Assembly: GCA_945883845.1 (NCBI GenBank)
Contig: CAMCYI010000013.1
Location: 32,646 to 96,645 of the forward strand
Length of the DNA stretch: 64,000 nucleotides
Origin: Bacteriovorax stolpii
Lineage (GTDB): Bacteria; Bdellovibrionota; Bacteriovoracia; Bacteriovoracales; Bacteriovoracaceae
Reading direction: 5' to 3'
Shown here: positions 51,911 to 59,985 of the stretch, piece after piece
Layout: every line of letters begins with the position of its first letter
How positions within the stretch are numbered: the first letter of the stretch is position 1
The notes under the pieces: generated by a model
Databases searched by the model: none
Told to the model about the DNA's origin: nothing
What the model saw: the letters and a program-made list of their open reading frames with translations, nothing else
Program-made: the position numbers and the translations under genes

Positions 51911-52906
51911 ATGAGAGTAGCTGTTTACAGTAGCCATAGCTTCGAACTTAAATATTTGCAGTCGGCCAATTTGAGCACCGGCCACGACCTTCGTCTGCTG
52001 GATTTTCGACTTACTGTTGAAACAGCAAATCTTGCTCAAGGGTGCGAAGTTGTAAGTGCTTTCGCCAATGATGATCTTTCCGCTTCTGTGCTGGAGAAGT
52101 TATCAGGTGCTGGAGTAAAATTGATTGCTCTACGTTCAGTGGGTTATAACCACGTCGACCTTGCGGCTGCCCAAAGACTTGGACTTCAAATCGTTCGCGT
52201 TCCTGAATACTCACCATATTCAGTTGCTGAGCATGCTGTGGCGTTGCTGCAAACATTGAACCGTAAAATTCACAAGGCCCATAACAGAGTGAGGGAGAAT
52301 AATTTCTCTCTCGACGGACTTGTAGGATTTGACCTTCACGGAAAAACCGTCGGAGTGATCGGGACAGGTAAGATAGGCAAGGCGTTCATCCGGATCATGA
52401 AGGGCTACGGCACGAATGTACTTACTTTTGACCTCTCGCCGGATTTAGAATTTCAGAAAGAAACAGGCTGTCGCTACGTGACTCTTCCGGAACTCGTGCG
52501 CCAGAGCGATGTCATTTCCTTTCACGTTCCACTCACGAAATCTAATGTCCACATGGTTGACGAGCATCTAATCTCACTCATGAAACCTGGTTGCTACATA
52601 ATTAATACCAGTCGTGGCAAACTTGTTGATACCCGTGCGTTGATTCAAAGGTTAAAGACCGGATCACTCGGGGGGGCCTGCCTCGACGTTTATGAGGAAG
52701 AAGCGGGACTTTTCTTTGAGGATCACTCTGATGATGTGATGACAGACGATGTGCTTGAACGATTACTCACTTTCCCCAACGTCATTCTCACTGCGCATCA
52801 GGGCTTTCTTACCGTCGAAGCCCTTTCAGAAATTTCCAGAGTAACCATAGAAAGTATTTCGGACTTTGCTGAAGGCAGGCCTCTGCGAAATCTTGTTATT
52901 TCCTGA
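51911..52906 (+). CDS. ldhA: D-lactate dehydrogenase, fermentative type
   Basis: A 331-residue NAD-dependent enzyme that reduces pyruvate to D-lactate. NAD loop Gly-Thr-Gly-Lys-Ile-Gly at 151-156; catalytic Arg235 (Thr-Ser-Arg-Gly), Glu264 (Tyr-Glu-Glu-Glu-Ala-Gly) and His296 (Ala-His-Gln-Gly-Phe-Leu-Thr). The Glu-Ala-Gly-Leu-Phe-Phe-Glu-Asp and His-Gln-Gly-Phe blocks separate LdhA from the related SerA-like enzymes. E. coli LdhA is 329 residues. Start at 51911; an ATG at 51896 is in frame. FNR-type control suggests use of lactate fermentation when O2 runs out. Confidence 0.9.
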   Translation: MRVAVYSSHSFELKYLQSANLSTGHDLRLLDFRLTVETANLAQGCEVVSAFANDDLSASVLEKLSGAGVKLIALRSVGYNHVDLAAAQRLGLQIVRVPEYSPYSVAEHAVALLQTLNRKIHKAHNRVRENNFSLDGLVGFDLHGKTVGVIGTGKIGKAFIRIMKGYGTNVLTFDLSPDLEFQKETGCRYVTLPELVRQSDVISFHVPLTKSNVHMVDEHLISLMKPGCYIINTSRGKLVDTRALIQRLKTGSLGGACLDVYEEEAGLFFEDHSDDVMTDDVLERLLTFPNVILTAHQGFLTVEALSEISRVTIESISDFAEGRPLRNLVIS

Positions 52907-52916
52907 TTTATATCAG
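52903..52916 (+). promoter_or_regulatory. FNR/FixK-type box upstream of the 52994 USP gene
   Basis: ctgat-ttat-atcag, a perfect 5-4-5 palindrome overlapping the ldhA stop. A TATACT hexamer at 52959-52964 places its centre at about -61.5. Confidence 0.8.
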
Positions 52917-52993
52917 TCTTTCCTTTGTCTGGAATCACTGAATTTCAAATGCTGATCCTATACTATTTTTAAGATCTATACCAAGGAGCTGAT

Positions 52994-53443
52994 ATGAAAT
53001 TCCCAAAAAAAGTAATCGTCGCTGTCGACATCAGTCAAGACATGGAGCAGATTTTTGCTCCTTTGCACAAGCTCGACTTCATGAAGGATGCTGAGATTCA
53101 TCTCGTCCACGTGTCACTCAAAATTGTCTATAATTTTGCATTAGATTTTGGTGCACTAGCGTACCCACTTAGTGACGACCGAGCTCTCATTGAGCAAGCC
53201 GTAGTGGCAAAAATCACAGGTCTTCAAGAAAAAATTCTTCCTTACGGACATACAGGCACTGTGCATGTGAAATGCCTCTTCGGTGAATCACCAGCAGAAA
53301 CATTCTGTAATTACGCTAAAGAGAACCATGCAGATCTGCTTGTCCTCGCTCCAAGGAAGAGCAAACCTATATTTGATAGTTCTTTTGGAAAATATGTTAA
53401 TCGTCATGCGAACTCAAGCATCTTCCTGCTCGCCCCACACTAG
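52994..53443 (+). CDS. Universal stress protein, degenerate nucleotide loop
   Basis: A 149-residue USP domain with Val-Ile-Val-Ala-Val-Asp-Ile-Ser at the start and Leu-Val-Leu-Ala-Pro-Arg-Lys-Ser-Lys where ATP-binding members have Gly-X2-Gly. So it probably does not bind ATP. SD aaggagctgat precedes the ATG. Single-gene unit ended by a strong hairpin. Confidence 0.8.
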   Translation: MKFPKKVIVAVDISQDMEQIFAPLHKLDFMKDAEIHLVHVSLKIVYNFALDFGALAYPLSDDRALIEQAVVAKITGLQEKILPYGHTGTVHVKCLFGESPAETFCNYAKENHADLLVLAPRKSKPIFDSSFGKYVNRHANSSIFLLAPH

Positions 53444-53448
53444 AGATT

Positions 53449-53479
53449 CGATCCCCCGCTCTGGTCGGGTGGGGGATCG
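53449..53479. terminator. Shared terminator between convergent genes
   Basis: Arms cgatccccc (53449-53457) and gggggatcg (53471-53479), 13-base loop. It lies between the USP stop and the stop of the minus-strand gene at 53485. T-runs are poor on both sides, but the GC-rich stem and convergent position suit a two-way terminator. Confidence 0.65.
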
Positions 53480-53484
53480 CTCTG

Positions 53485-54654
53485 TTATTCAACTTCTTCT
53501 TCGTTTTCTTCCGGCTTTTTCATAAACTCATTAATGTTGATCAGATGCTCCAGGTCTTTAAGCTCTTTAACCACATCTTCAGGTATGTGTGTTCCCGATG
53601 AGCCGGAAAACTTGAACGTTAAATCATTTTTGAGTTCACTCAAGCACCTCATTGCAATCGGATTTTTTGAATAGCGACGGATACATTGCTTTAGGAAAAA
53701 ATCCCCAGTGCTGAAGTAATGATCTCTACCCAGTCTCAGTTCCATCCACCCCAGCCAGTAGTTGATCTCTGGCGCCAGCGATGTTGTAGGATTGTTAAAG
53801 AGAAATCGGGAAAGTATTCCTGATGCAGCCAGGAGGTCTACATCGCCTTTTCCGAAAACTGTCTTTGCAGGTTTCAATAAAGTCTCAAGGCCGGCAATGA
53901 ATTGACCAGCTTCTTTATCATCACTAAGCTCCTTTCGATAATCTTTCCGCTTTGCCCATGTATTAACATCAGACCGCCATTCCTGAATTTGATTTTTCAA
54001 ATATACGGGGAGATCTTTTCGGTTCGCTATCCCGTCAAGAACCGCGAGCATTTTTTGGTCTTCTTTCATAATCTTGATCTCAATCAGGAGAATCTGTTTG
54101 AGTGCTTTCTCTGTCATTGCATAGTCTTTGGAAACAAAAGATTCATCTATTGAAAACTGAAATGATCCACGTGCCTTAGTGTACTGACGGGTAAGAAGCT
54201 CTCCGATAGCGAGGTTGTAGGAGTTGCCGAAATTTTTTGGGTTTAAATGAAATGTTCCGTCTGAGTAACTGGAGAGTTTCTCAGGCGGAAGACGGGAGTG
54301 ACAATCAATACACATGGAAGTCAGATCCTTCATGCGGTTGAGCGCAAACCCCTTCTTACCTTCGTTAAAAGCTTTCTGAGTTGTATCAAGCTGTTCTTTT
54401 AAAAGCAGATATGAAGGTGCAAAGATATCCTGTTTCATCAAGGCGTCGTGTTTTGCGTTGCGGATTGATCGCGCTAATTGGGATAGTTTCTCACGTACAA
54501 ACGCTTCGTTCTTTTTATCAGTGAATTTCGCCTCATCAGTAACGTAAGGGATCAGTTCACTCAGAGAAGTGAAAGCACTATTCATTTGCAGAACGGGGCC
54601 TGCAAAAGCGCATAACGGAAAAACACAAAAGAGGATCCCGTAAATCTTTCTCAT
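53485..54654 (-). CDS. Periplasmic helical protein with one c-type haem motif
   Basis: A 389-residue exported protein (signal peptide 1-18, Ala-Phe-Ala-Gly). Residues 25-120 form a helical region ending in Cys115-Ile-Asp-Cys118-His119, placed like the haem site at the end of a cytochrome c' four-helix bundle. The remaining 270 residues are helical and TPR-like. The last 15 residues are almost all acidic. I know no family with this layout. It is the last gene of a three-gene operon with a CBS protein and a membrane-associated secreted protein. Confidence 0.65.
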   Translation of the reverse strand: MRKIYGILFCVFPLCAFAGPVLQMNSAFTSLSELIPYVTDEAKFTDKKNEAFVREKLSQLARSIRNAKHDALMKQDIFAPSYLLLKEQLDTTQKAFNEGKKGFALNRMKDLTSMCIDCHSRLPPEKLSSYSDGTFHLNPKNFGNSYNLAIGELLTRQYTKARGSFQFSIDESFVSKDYAMTEKALKQILLIEIKIMKEDQKMLAVLDGIANRKDLPVYLKNQIQEWRSDVNTWAKRKDYRKELSDDKEAGQFIAGLETLLKPAKTVFGKGDVDLLAASGILSRFLFNNPTTSLAPEINYWLGWMELRLGRDHYFSTGDFFLKQCIRRYSKNPIAMRCLSELKNDLTFKFSGSSGTHIPEDVVKELKDLEHLININEFMKKPEENEEEVE

Positions 54655-54664
54655 GACTTCTTCC

Positions 54665-55072
54665 TTATTTCAATCGTGTTTTCATGAGCTCGCTTGAAGC
54701 CATGAGGGCATCCACCCATGTAAAAATCCCGACGAGATGATCGTTATCTGCGACGACAGCACAGCCGTATTTTTTTTCGGCCATCTGATCAAGTACCTCA
54801 TCCAGGTGCGCAGATGGAGAGACTGTGAATGCATTGGGCGTGAAGCAATCCATCACCTTCATCTTTTCAATATCGACCCCTTTCAGGGAACGGATGAGAT
54901 TGATGTCTGTACTTGAAAGAAGACCTTCAATTTTACCTTCGAAGGTCACGGGCAGATGGCGGATATGTTCTTTCTGCATAAGGGTAGCCGCAGTCAAAAG
55001 TGACTCGGTTTTCTCAACAGAGAAGGGTCTTGTGGTCATGAACTTTGAGAGTTGTGGAATCGGCTTTGTCAT
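54665..55072 (-). CDS. CBS-pair protein
   Basis: A 135-residue CBS pair: Met-Thr-Thr-Arg-Pro-Phe, Ile-Arg-His-Leu-Pro-Val-Thr, Leu-Leu-Ser-Ser-Thr-Asp-Ile, then Tyr-Gly-Cys-Ala-Val-Val and Gly-Ile-Phe-Thr-Trp-Val-Asp-Ala. Starts within the last bases of the upstream gene (4-base overlap). Fourth CBS-pair gene in this island. A cytoplasmic nucleotide sensor between two exported proteins is odd and suggests that the operon is defined by regulation rather than by one complex. Confidence 0.82.
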   Translation of the reverse strand: MTKPIPQLSKFMTTRPFSVEKTESLLTAATLMQKEHIRHLPVTFEGKIEGLLSSTDINLIRSLKGVDIEKMKVMDCFTPNAFTVSPSAHLDEVLDQMAEKKYGCAVVADNDHLVGIFTWVDALMASSELMKTRLK

Positions 55073-55653
55073 AAATTATCCTTTGGGTTGTTTGAGAAAA
55101 TCTGATCTAAGAGATAAGCACCAGTCATAAGTAAGCCCGATCCTATCAGTACGGACATATTTATATCGTTACGTAGTGCTCCACCGGCCGTTGGAGCGGT
55201 AAGTGAACTGAGGAGTGCTGCTGATGCCGTGAGTGTAAGAGCAGTAGCGACACCAGAACTCACCGGAATCATCATCGGTTCGTATCCTTCTGGCAGCGGT
55301 CTTGGTTCACTAGCTGGCTCGAATTTAAAGTCCTGCGTATAGCTAAGTTTTTTAAGAGAAATGGGCCTTACAGAGTCAACGACAAAAGTTGTCATGTGAT
55401 TTCCACCCTCGTCGGTGACTGTTTTGTCCATTCTCACATGGCCTTCAATTATTACGTCTTCATCAGGGGCTAATCCCAGAATGATTTTTTCTTCTGCAGG
55501 ACGAATGATAATCGGCATTGTAAATCGCTTTCCATCCCGGAAGAGGGAAACGAACTGATCCTGACGCTTAACTTGTGCTAGGAAATGTTCATTGGCACAG
55601 GCCACCGAACAGATGAAGAAGATGAGAAAAAATGCTTTAATTGTGAGTTTCAT
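55069..55653 (-). CDS. Exported protein with two C-terminal hydrophobic segments
   Basis: A 194-residue protein: signal peptide to about residue 20, then a polar beta-rich domain (about 25-120), then a Ser/Ala/Thr-rich hydrophobic stretch near 138-155 and a second near 172-187. The C-terminal part may sit in the membrane. No family recognised. First gene of a three-gene minus-strand operon with an FNR-type box near -42. Confidence 0.6.
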   Translation of the reverse strand: MKLTIKAFFLIFFICSVACANEHFLAQVKRQDQFVSLFRDGKRFTMPIIIRPAEEKIILGLAPDEDVIIEGHVRMDKTVTDEGGNHMTTFVVDSVRPISLKKLSYTQDFKFEPASEPRPLPEGYEPMMIPVSSGVATALTLTASAALLSSLTAPTAGGALRNDINMSVLIGSGLLMTGAYLLDQIFSNNPKDNL

Positions 55654-55710
55654 GGCTAAAGAATAGTTCTCTTCATAACTAAAAATAAGCCGGCCCGGTC
55701 ATCAGAAAAC

Positions 55711-55724
55711 CTGATCCTCATCAT
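55711..55724 (-). promoter_or_regulatory. FNR/FixK-type box for the 55653-53485 operon
   Basis: ctgat-cctc-atcat. On the minus strand a TATTTT hexamer (55687-55682) places the centre at about -42. A second box 47 bases away faces the divergent gene. Confidence 0.65.
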
Positions 55725-55757
55725 GTTTTCACTCCAGTGCCTTAATCATCTAATTGC

Positions 55758-55771
55758 CTGACCAAAATCAT
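55758..55771 (+). promoter_or_regulatory. FNR/FixK-type box for the 55826 gene
   Basis: ctgac-caaa-atcat, about 61 bases before the ATG at 55826. A TTACTC/TACTCT hexamer near 55793 would put the centre near -41. Confidence 0.65.
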
Positions 55772-55825
55772 ATCTGACATGCAGTCGGAGTTTTACTCTG
55801 CTCCCAATATACAAAGGAGCATTCC

Positions 55826-57145
55826 ATGAAACGCCTGATAATTCTCGCTAGCTTTCTGTCTTTTATCCCGCCGGCCTCTGCTACACCGGCCAAGCTTTTT
55901 CAATCTGCGTGCAGAAGAAATATTATGCTCGCTTCAACTCCAGATAAGATTTTTTCTCCCATCCTCTCAGATGATAGAGCAGAAGACCTGGTTGATCGAC
56001 CTGATCTTATGGTGAAGAACCTTCAGAAAATGGACGAGCTGAAGCTGCGAGCCGGTCAGTCAGCGGACATACCCTGGTCTGATTCCTATTGGCCTATTGC
56101 CCGGGGAGGGCTCGGACAGAGATATCAGGATGAAGATGTCCGTTATTTAGAATGGAAAGATGCCTTCGACTACATCGCAAAAAATCCAGCGGACGTTATT
56201 TTTCGCGACGGCGATCCATCAATCCTCGCTCCATCAGAAAAATATGATTTAATGATTTCCGGAGCTGTTTCCGGTTTTACGAAAGCTCAATGGACAGAAG
56301 GCAGAGATTATCTTGAAACTACGGGCCGTGTTGAAGGCTGGATGGGATCATGTCACGGCTGGGCCGCTGCGAGTATGATGATGAAAGAGCCCAAAAAGAA
56401 GACGCAGGTCACTGTCGAAGGAAAAAATATTCTTTTCTATCCTTCAGATGTTAAGGGCCTCGCGACCGGGTTGTGGGCGAAGGGTGGATTCCCCATGAAG
56501 TTTATCGGTGGCCGCTGCAATCTCCAGACTCCTCCTGTAGACAGATACAACCGCAGCCGCAATCGTTCATGTCTTGATACGAACCCTGGCACCTGGCACA
56601 TGGTCGTTGTTAATCAGATCGGCCAGAGTCGCCGTCCATTTATCATGGACGCGAGATCAACCTATGAAGTCTGGAACCATCCCGTCTACAACTACTCTTA
56701 CAGCTACTACAATCCAGAGACAAATGAGGGAAGCCCCACTCTCGAGAAAGCGAAAGTTAAAGTTGGGGCCTGGAACGATCCACGTAGCCTCGTGAGAGCT
56801 GAAAATGCGAAGTGGATTGTTGGTATTCATATGACTGTGGATTATGCAGTTGAGAACGAACCGTCGACGGAAGAGCATCAATTATCTCAGAATTCTTCCG
56901 ACGAGTATAGGTACGACCTCGAACTGGATCAGAACGGTGAAATCGTCGGAGGCGAGTGGTATACAGATCATCCTGACTTCCTTTGGGTACCTTCTCCGGG
57001 GGTTTTTCCAGGAGGTCAGCCTGTACTTTTGAACCCTGATCAATTGACCAGTGGTCAAAAGAGTGCGGCCAAGAAACTTGCCCTTGAAGGGAAGCTGTCT
57101 GGCTCTATCGTGAATGCGATTGTTGTTCGCTCTGCTAAAGAGTAA
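55826..57145 (+). CDS. Secreted protein resembling transglutaminase elicitor (M81 type)
   Basis: A 439-residue exported protein (signal peptide 1-19, Ala-Ser-Ala-Thr). Residues about 170-185 contain Gly-Trp-Met-Gly-Ser-Cys176-His-Gly-Trp-Ala-Ala-Ala-Ser. Later His-Met-Val-Val-Val-Asn-Gln and Phe-Ile-Met-Asp-Ala-Arg follow as in a Cys-His-Asp papain/transglutaminase fold. This matches the transglutaminase-elicitor family (Phytophthora GP42-like), which cross-links proteins. The last base of its TAA falls in the left inverted repeat of the IS, so the C-terminus may have been redefined by the insertion. Confidence 0.7.
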   Translation: MKRLIILASFLSFIPPASATPAKLFQSACRRNIMLASTPDKIFSPILSDDRAEDLVDRPDLMVKNLQKMDELKLRAGQSADIPWSDSYWPIARGGLGQRYQDEDVRYLEWKDAFDYIAKNPADVIFRDGDPSILAPSEKYDLMISGAVSGFTKAQWTEGRDYLETTGRVEGWMGSCHGWAAASMMMKEPKKKTQVTVEGKNILFYPSDVKGLATGLWAKGGFPMKFIGGRCNLQTPPVDRYNRSRNRSCLDTNPGTWHMVVVNQIGQSRRPFIMDARSTYEVWNHPVYNYSYSYYNPETNEGSPTLEKAKVKVGAWNDPRSLVRAENAKWIVGIHMTVDYAVENEPSTEEHQLSQNSSDEYRYDLELDQNGEIVGGEWYTDHPDFLWVPSPGVFPGGQPVLLNPDQLTSGQKSAAKKLALEGKLSGSIVNAIVVRSAKE

Positions 57146-57160
57146 ATTGTTCGCAGTTAA
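57145..57160 (+). repeat. Left terminal inverted repeat of the IS
   Basis: 16 bases, exact complement of the right end; overlaps the last base of the preceding gene's stop codon. Confidence 0.85.
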
Positions 57161-57183
57161 GTGGGGATGATTTCCCCACTTAA
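57157..57183 (+). terminator. Hairpin at the left end of the IS
   Basis: Perfect 11-bp stem: ttaagtgggga (57157-57167), loop tgatt, tccccacttaa (57173-57183), followed by ttaccattttt. It overlaps the inner edge of the left inverted repeat. It would stop transcripts from the upstream gene before they enter the transposase. Confidence 0.7.
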
Positions 57184-57293
57184 TTACCATTTTTGAGAGC
57201 AATCTTTTTTAACGCTAAATGTTTATATGCTTTCAATTCCAGCGACATCCTCATAATCGATTCTGGCAAAACTTTTGAATCCCATTTTCATGA

Positions 57294-58388
57294 ATGACTA
57301 AATCATCTGATCAATTACAATTGATCCCTCCTTACTGTCCAAATCCTCGCTGTCAGTTTCATTTCGGAACAGATTCCAGGTTTTATGTTAAAAATGGTTG
57401 GGTAAAAACCGAAAAGGCACCTTTTCGTAATCAACGTTTTAAGTGCAAAAGTTGTGGGGAGCAGTTTTCGACCAATACATTTGGGCCAGATTTTAGAAAA
57501 AGAATCGGATTTTTATCTGAGCGAGTTCTTCATTTCTCCATGAATGGTATGAGTAACAATTCCATCGCGAGACTATTGAAAGTCGCCGAGGGTACGATTC
57601 GCGACCGCCTTAAAGATATGAGTCACCAGTCACTTATTTTTGAGAAGGAGAACTATCCGAAAAAGCTTACTGAAGACGTTGCCTATGATGGGTTTGAAAC
57701 TTTTACTTATTCACAATTCTCTCCGTGCTATATCAACACTGCGGTTGGAAGCCACTCGATGTTTATTTATCACAATACATTTTCGCCTCTTAATCGCAAA
57801 GGACGGATGACCCTAGAGCAAAAAATAAAAAATCAGAGTCTCATTTTGAAATATGGCGTTTATCCTCGAGATTCAGTTTTCGAGGAATCGGTATACGTGC
57901 TGAATAATCTAAATTCCATAGGCGCAGGCAGAACGCTTTTTACGGATGAACACAAGTCATATCAAAGGGCCGTTCGGAGTTTGGATTTTCGAATGGAACA
58001 CCAGAAAATTAACTCCCAGGTACGGCGAGATTCAACAAATCCATTATTTCCGATAAATCGCTTACACAATCTTTATCGCCATTTTTTTTCTTCCCAGCAA
58101 AGAGAATCGATTTCTTTTCAGAAGCATGAAGCGGCTCTCCTGGAGAAAATACAGCTGATGAAGATTTATCGAAATTATATGAATCCTAAATTCGTGAAGA
58201 AAAACAAATACGACCCTCATGCGCACGAATGGTCACCAGCAATGTATGTTGGAGTTGCCGAAAGATTGTTGAGTTTTGAAGACGTTTTTGGAGTGAAGAA
58301 AAAGGTGAGTCAGATCCGGTTAGACGACAAGGAGAGAGCATTTTTAAATCGTTCATACCCATATTCAAGACAAATCATAGCTGCCTAA
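57294..58388 (+). CDS. IS1/IS1595-like DDE transposase
   Basis: A 364-residue protein. N-terminal zinc ribbon (Cys-Pro-Asn-Pro-Arg-Cys and Cys-Lys-Ser-Cys-Gly, residues 15-62), a helix-turn-helix (Asn-Ser-Ile-Ala-Arg-Leu-Leu-Lys-Val-Ala-Glu-Gly-Thr-Ile, about 90-105), then a catalytic core. Candidate acidic residues are in Ala-Tyr-Asp-Gly-Phe-Glu and Leu-Phe-Thr-Asp-Glu-His-Lys-Ser-Tyr, with the Arg-Leu-His-Asn-Leu-Tyr-Arg-His segment after. The layout is that of IS1/IS1595 transposases; the subfamily is uncertain. The frame is intact, so the IS may be active. Confidence 0.78.
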   Translation: MTKSSDQLQLIPPYCPNPRCQFHFGTDSRFYVKNGWVKTEKAPFRNQRFKCKSCGEQFSTNTFGPDFRKRIGFLSERVLHFSMNGMSNNSIARLLKVAEGTIRDRLKDMSHQSLIFEKENYPKKLTEDVAYDGFETFTYSQFSPCYINTAVGSHSMFIYHNTFSPLNRKGRMTLEQKIKNQSLILKYGVYPRDSVFEESVYVLNNLNSIGAGRTLFTDEHKSYQRAVRSLDFRMEHQKINSQVRRDSTNPLFPINRLHNLYRHFFSSQQRESISFQKHEAALLEKIQLMKIYRNYMNPKFVKKNKYDPHAHEWSPAMYVGVAERLLSFEDVFGVKKKVSQIRLDDKERAFLNRSYPYSRQIIAA

Positions 58389-58433
58389 AAAAATCATCTT
58401 GAATACGGGGCTGAACTAGAGATCAATCATCAG

Positions 58434-58449
58434 TTAACTGCGAACAATT
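58434..58449 (-). repeat. Right terminal inverted repeat of the IS
   Basis: Exact reverse complement of the left end at 57145-57160, ending 6 bases before the stop of the minus-strand gene at 58456. Confidence 0.85.
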
Positions 58450-58455
58450 GAAGGG

Positions 58456-59139
58456 TTACTGGTGATCAATGATCCCATTAACCGATTTACCATCAAGAGT
58501 TCTCACAAACAAAAGCGTTTGCTTGTAATTAAACCGGCCAAGGTCATACTTAATCGGAATTTCCAGGTAACTTCTAACTTCATGGCAGTCATTCGATACT
58601 TTCTTCATGATCGGAAGAACAGCAAGAGTGTCTGTACCGTTCGAAACGTATTCCACGTGATCGAGTTCCACACAGTCCATTGTCTTCTTACCGATAAGAA
58701 ACGCACTTCCAGTAAGGCCGCCAGTGAACCCCAGCTCAACATAGTCGATTTGTGCATAGATATGGTCATCTACGCTGTCAGACTGAGATTCATCTACTTT
58801 CAAGCTACCCATCTTCTTACCGTTGACGCGCACCTCATAGGTTCCTCCCTGGAGGGTTCCGACTGTAATATCTTCTGAGAACGGAATATTCGAGAGTTCA
58901 CAAGTTCTTCCACCATCGAAGAGGGAAGTGACTGTAACGTCCAGGATTTCTCCTGTGACTTTAGATTCAACCTTGTTTCTGCTATAACAGTTAGTTGGGA
59001 ATTTTCCGGTCACCAGTAATTCCACGTTGTCATTGTTATCAAATCCGTTCGGAACAAAGAGGTGGTCTACAGGAGCAGGGATCACTCCGGCAGAAGCATA
59101 CATACTGAAGGGAACGAGAAGTGCGAGAAGCTTTTTCAT
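58456..59139 (-). CDS. Secreted protein, paralogue A of a divergent pair
   Basis: A 227-residue exported protein (signal peptide 1-17). It shares with the gene at 59281 the blocks Pro-Val-Asp-His-Leu-Phe-Val-Pro, Gly-Phe-Asp-X-Asn-Asp, Cys-Tyr-Ser-Arg-Asn, Leu-Gln-Gly-Gly-X-Tyr, Asp-Asp-X-Ile-Tyr-Ala and Asp-Gly-Lys-Ser-Val-Asn-X-Ile-Ile-Asp. So they are a duplicated pair, about 40% identical by eye. Beta-rich, with conserved cysteines likely disulfide-bonded. No family recognised. The SD is aggagg before the ATG on the minus strand. Confidence 0.65.
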   Translation of the reverse strand: MKKLLALLVPFSMYASAGVIPAPVDHLFVPNGFDNNDNVELLVTGKFPTNCYSRNKVESKVTGEILDVTVTSLFDGGRTCELSNIPFSEDITVGTLQGGTYEVRVNGKKMGSLKVDESQSDSVDDHIYAQIDYVELGFTGGLTGSAFLIGKKTMDCVELDHVEYVSNGTDTLAVLPIMKKVSNDCHEVRSYLEIPIKYDLGRFNYKQTLLFVRTLDGKSVNGIIDHQ

Positions 59140-59216
59140 AAAATTCCTCCTTTGGAATTAAATTCACTGTATGCCTTCGTGAATGGCCTTGAAGATGATC
59201 ATTGTCCGGGTAAAGT

Positions 59217-59230
59217 ATGATCCTGATCAG
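59217..59230. promoter_or_regulatory. FNR/FixK-type box between the divergent paralogues
   Basis: atgat-cctg-atcag. For the plus-strand gene a TATGCT hexamer at 59253-59258 places it at about -41.5. For the minus-strand gene it is about 84 bases from the ATG, near -62 to -65. One site could serve both. Confidence 0.75.
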
Positions 59231-59280
59231 TTTTCTTTCGTTTCCGAAATTCTATGCTCCTTCTAACCAAGGAGTTCTCA

Positions 59281-59985
59281 ATGAAAAAAATTCTCTTCTC
59301 TCTATTGTTCTCTCTCGCAGCACAGGCCCAGCCTATCGTTATTGATGCACCGGTGGAGCACATTTACATCCCTATGGGGTTTGATTCAAATGACTCTGTT
59401 GAAGTGATTGTTACGGGCTATTTCCCGAACGCTTGCTACTCAAGAAACGACGTCAAGGTGAAAGTCAGCGGAGAATTCGTGAACATTGATATCACAGCAC
59501 TTGCACCACCTCCTGAAAGAAGTAACAAGCTCTTTTGTGCAGATATCGCTATCCCGTTCAAAGAAGTGATCTCCCTTGGTAATCTCCAGGGCGGAGAATA
59601 TAAAGTCCGGATCAATAACGCCTCTCCATACCGTCTCGAGCAGACTCTTCAGGTTGCCGAAGCTCGTTCTAATGCCGTGGATGACAATATCTACGCAGCC
59701 ATCGAGTGGGTCGAAGATAAAGGGAACGGCAACTTCCTCCTTCACGGATGGAAGTACAGTGAGTGCTTTGCCCTCGATCAGGTAAAAGTGATGTCCAATG
59801 GTCTTGACACACTTTCGGTTCTGCCTGTGATGAAAGAGCTCGGTACTTTTTGCCCAATGAAGGGAAAGCCGGTTGCATACCCTGTGAAACTCAATTTCTC
59901 GAAGTTGAAAATGAAGCGACCTCTCATTCACGTTCGGACGATGGATGGTAAGTCAGTGAACTCAATTATTGATCTCCAAGGATGA
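59281..59985 (+). CDS. Secreted protein, paralogue B of a divergent pair
   Basis: A 234-residue exported protein (signal peptide 1-16, Leu-Ala-Ala-Gln-Ala). Start at 59281 behind ccaaggag; the frame extends to 59254 without cause. It shares its conserved blocks with the product of 58456-59139. It is followed, with ATGA overlap, by a HELGH metallopeptidase-like gene, which suggests that the pair may be processed by, or act with, that enzyme. Family not recognised. Confidence 0.65.
   Translation: MKKILFSLLFSLAAQAQPIVIDAPVEHIYIPMGFDSNDSVEVIVTGYFPNACYSRNDVKVKVSGEFVNIDITALAPPPERSNKLFCADIAIPFKEVISLGNLQGGEYKVRINNASPYRLEQTLQVAEARSNAVDDNIYAAIEWVEDKGNGNFLLHGWKYSECFALDQVKVMSNGLDTLSVLPVMKELGTFCPMKGKPVAYPVKLNFSKLKMKRPLIHVRTMDGKSVNSIIDLQG

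Larger units (their letters stand above)
57145..58449 (+). mobile_element. Insertion sequence, about 1.3 kb, with 16-bp terminal inverted repeats
   Basis: Ends are aattgttcgcagttaa (57145-57160) and its exact reverse complement ttaactgcgaacaatt (58434-58449). A gatgatt heptamer follows a few bases inward on both ends, so the repeat is longer but imperfect. Between them lies one transposase gene. The element sits between the stops of two convergent genes. I see no convincing target duplication: the flanking octamers (aaagagta, gaagggtt) agree at 5 of 8 places. True ends may be a few bases inside. Confidence 0.8.

Noticed and set aside
57137..58457. Target-site duplication of the IS
   Set aside because: Flanking octamers match at only 5 of 8 positions, so no duplication is claimed.
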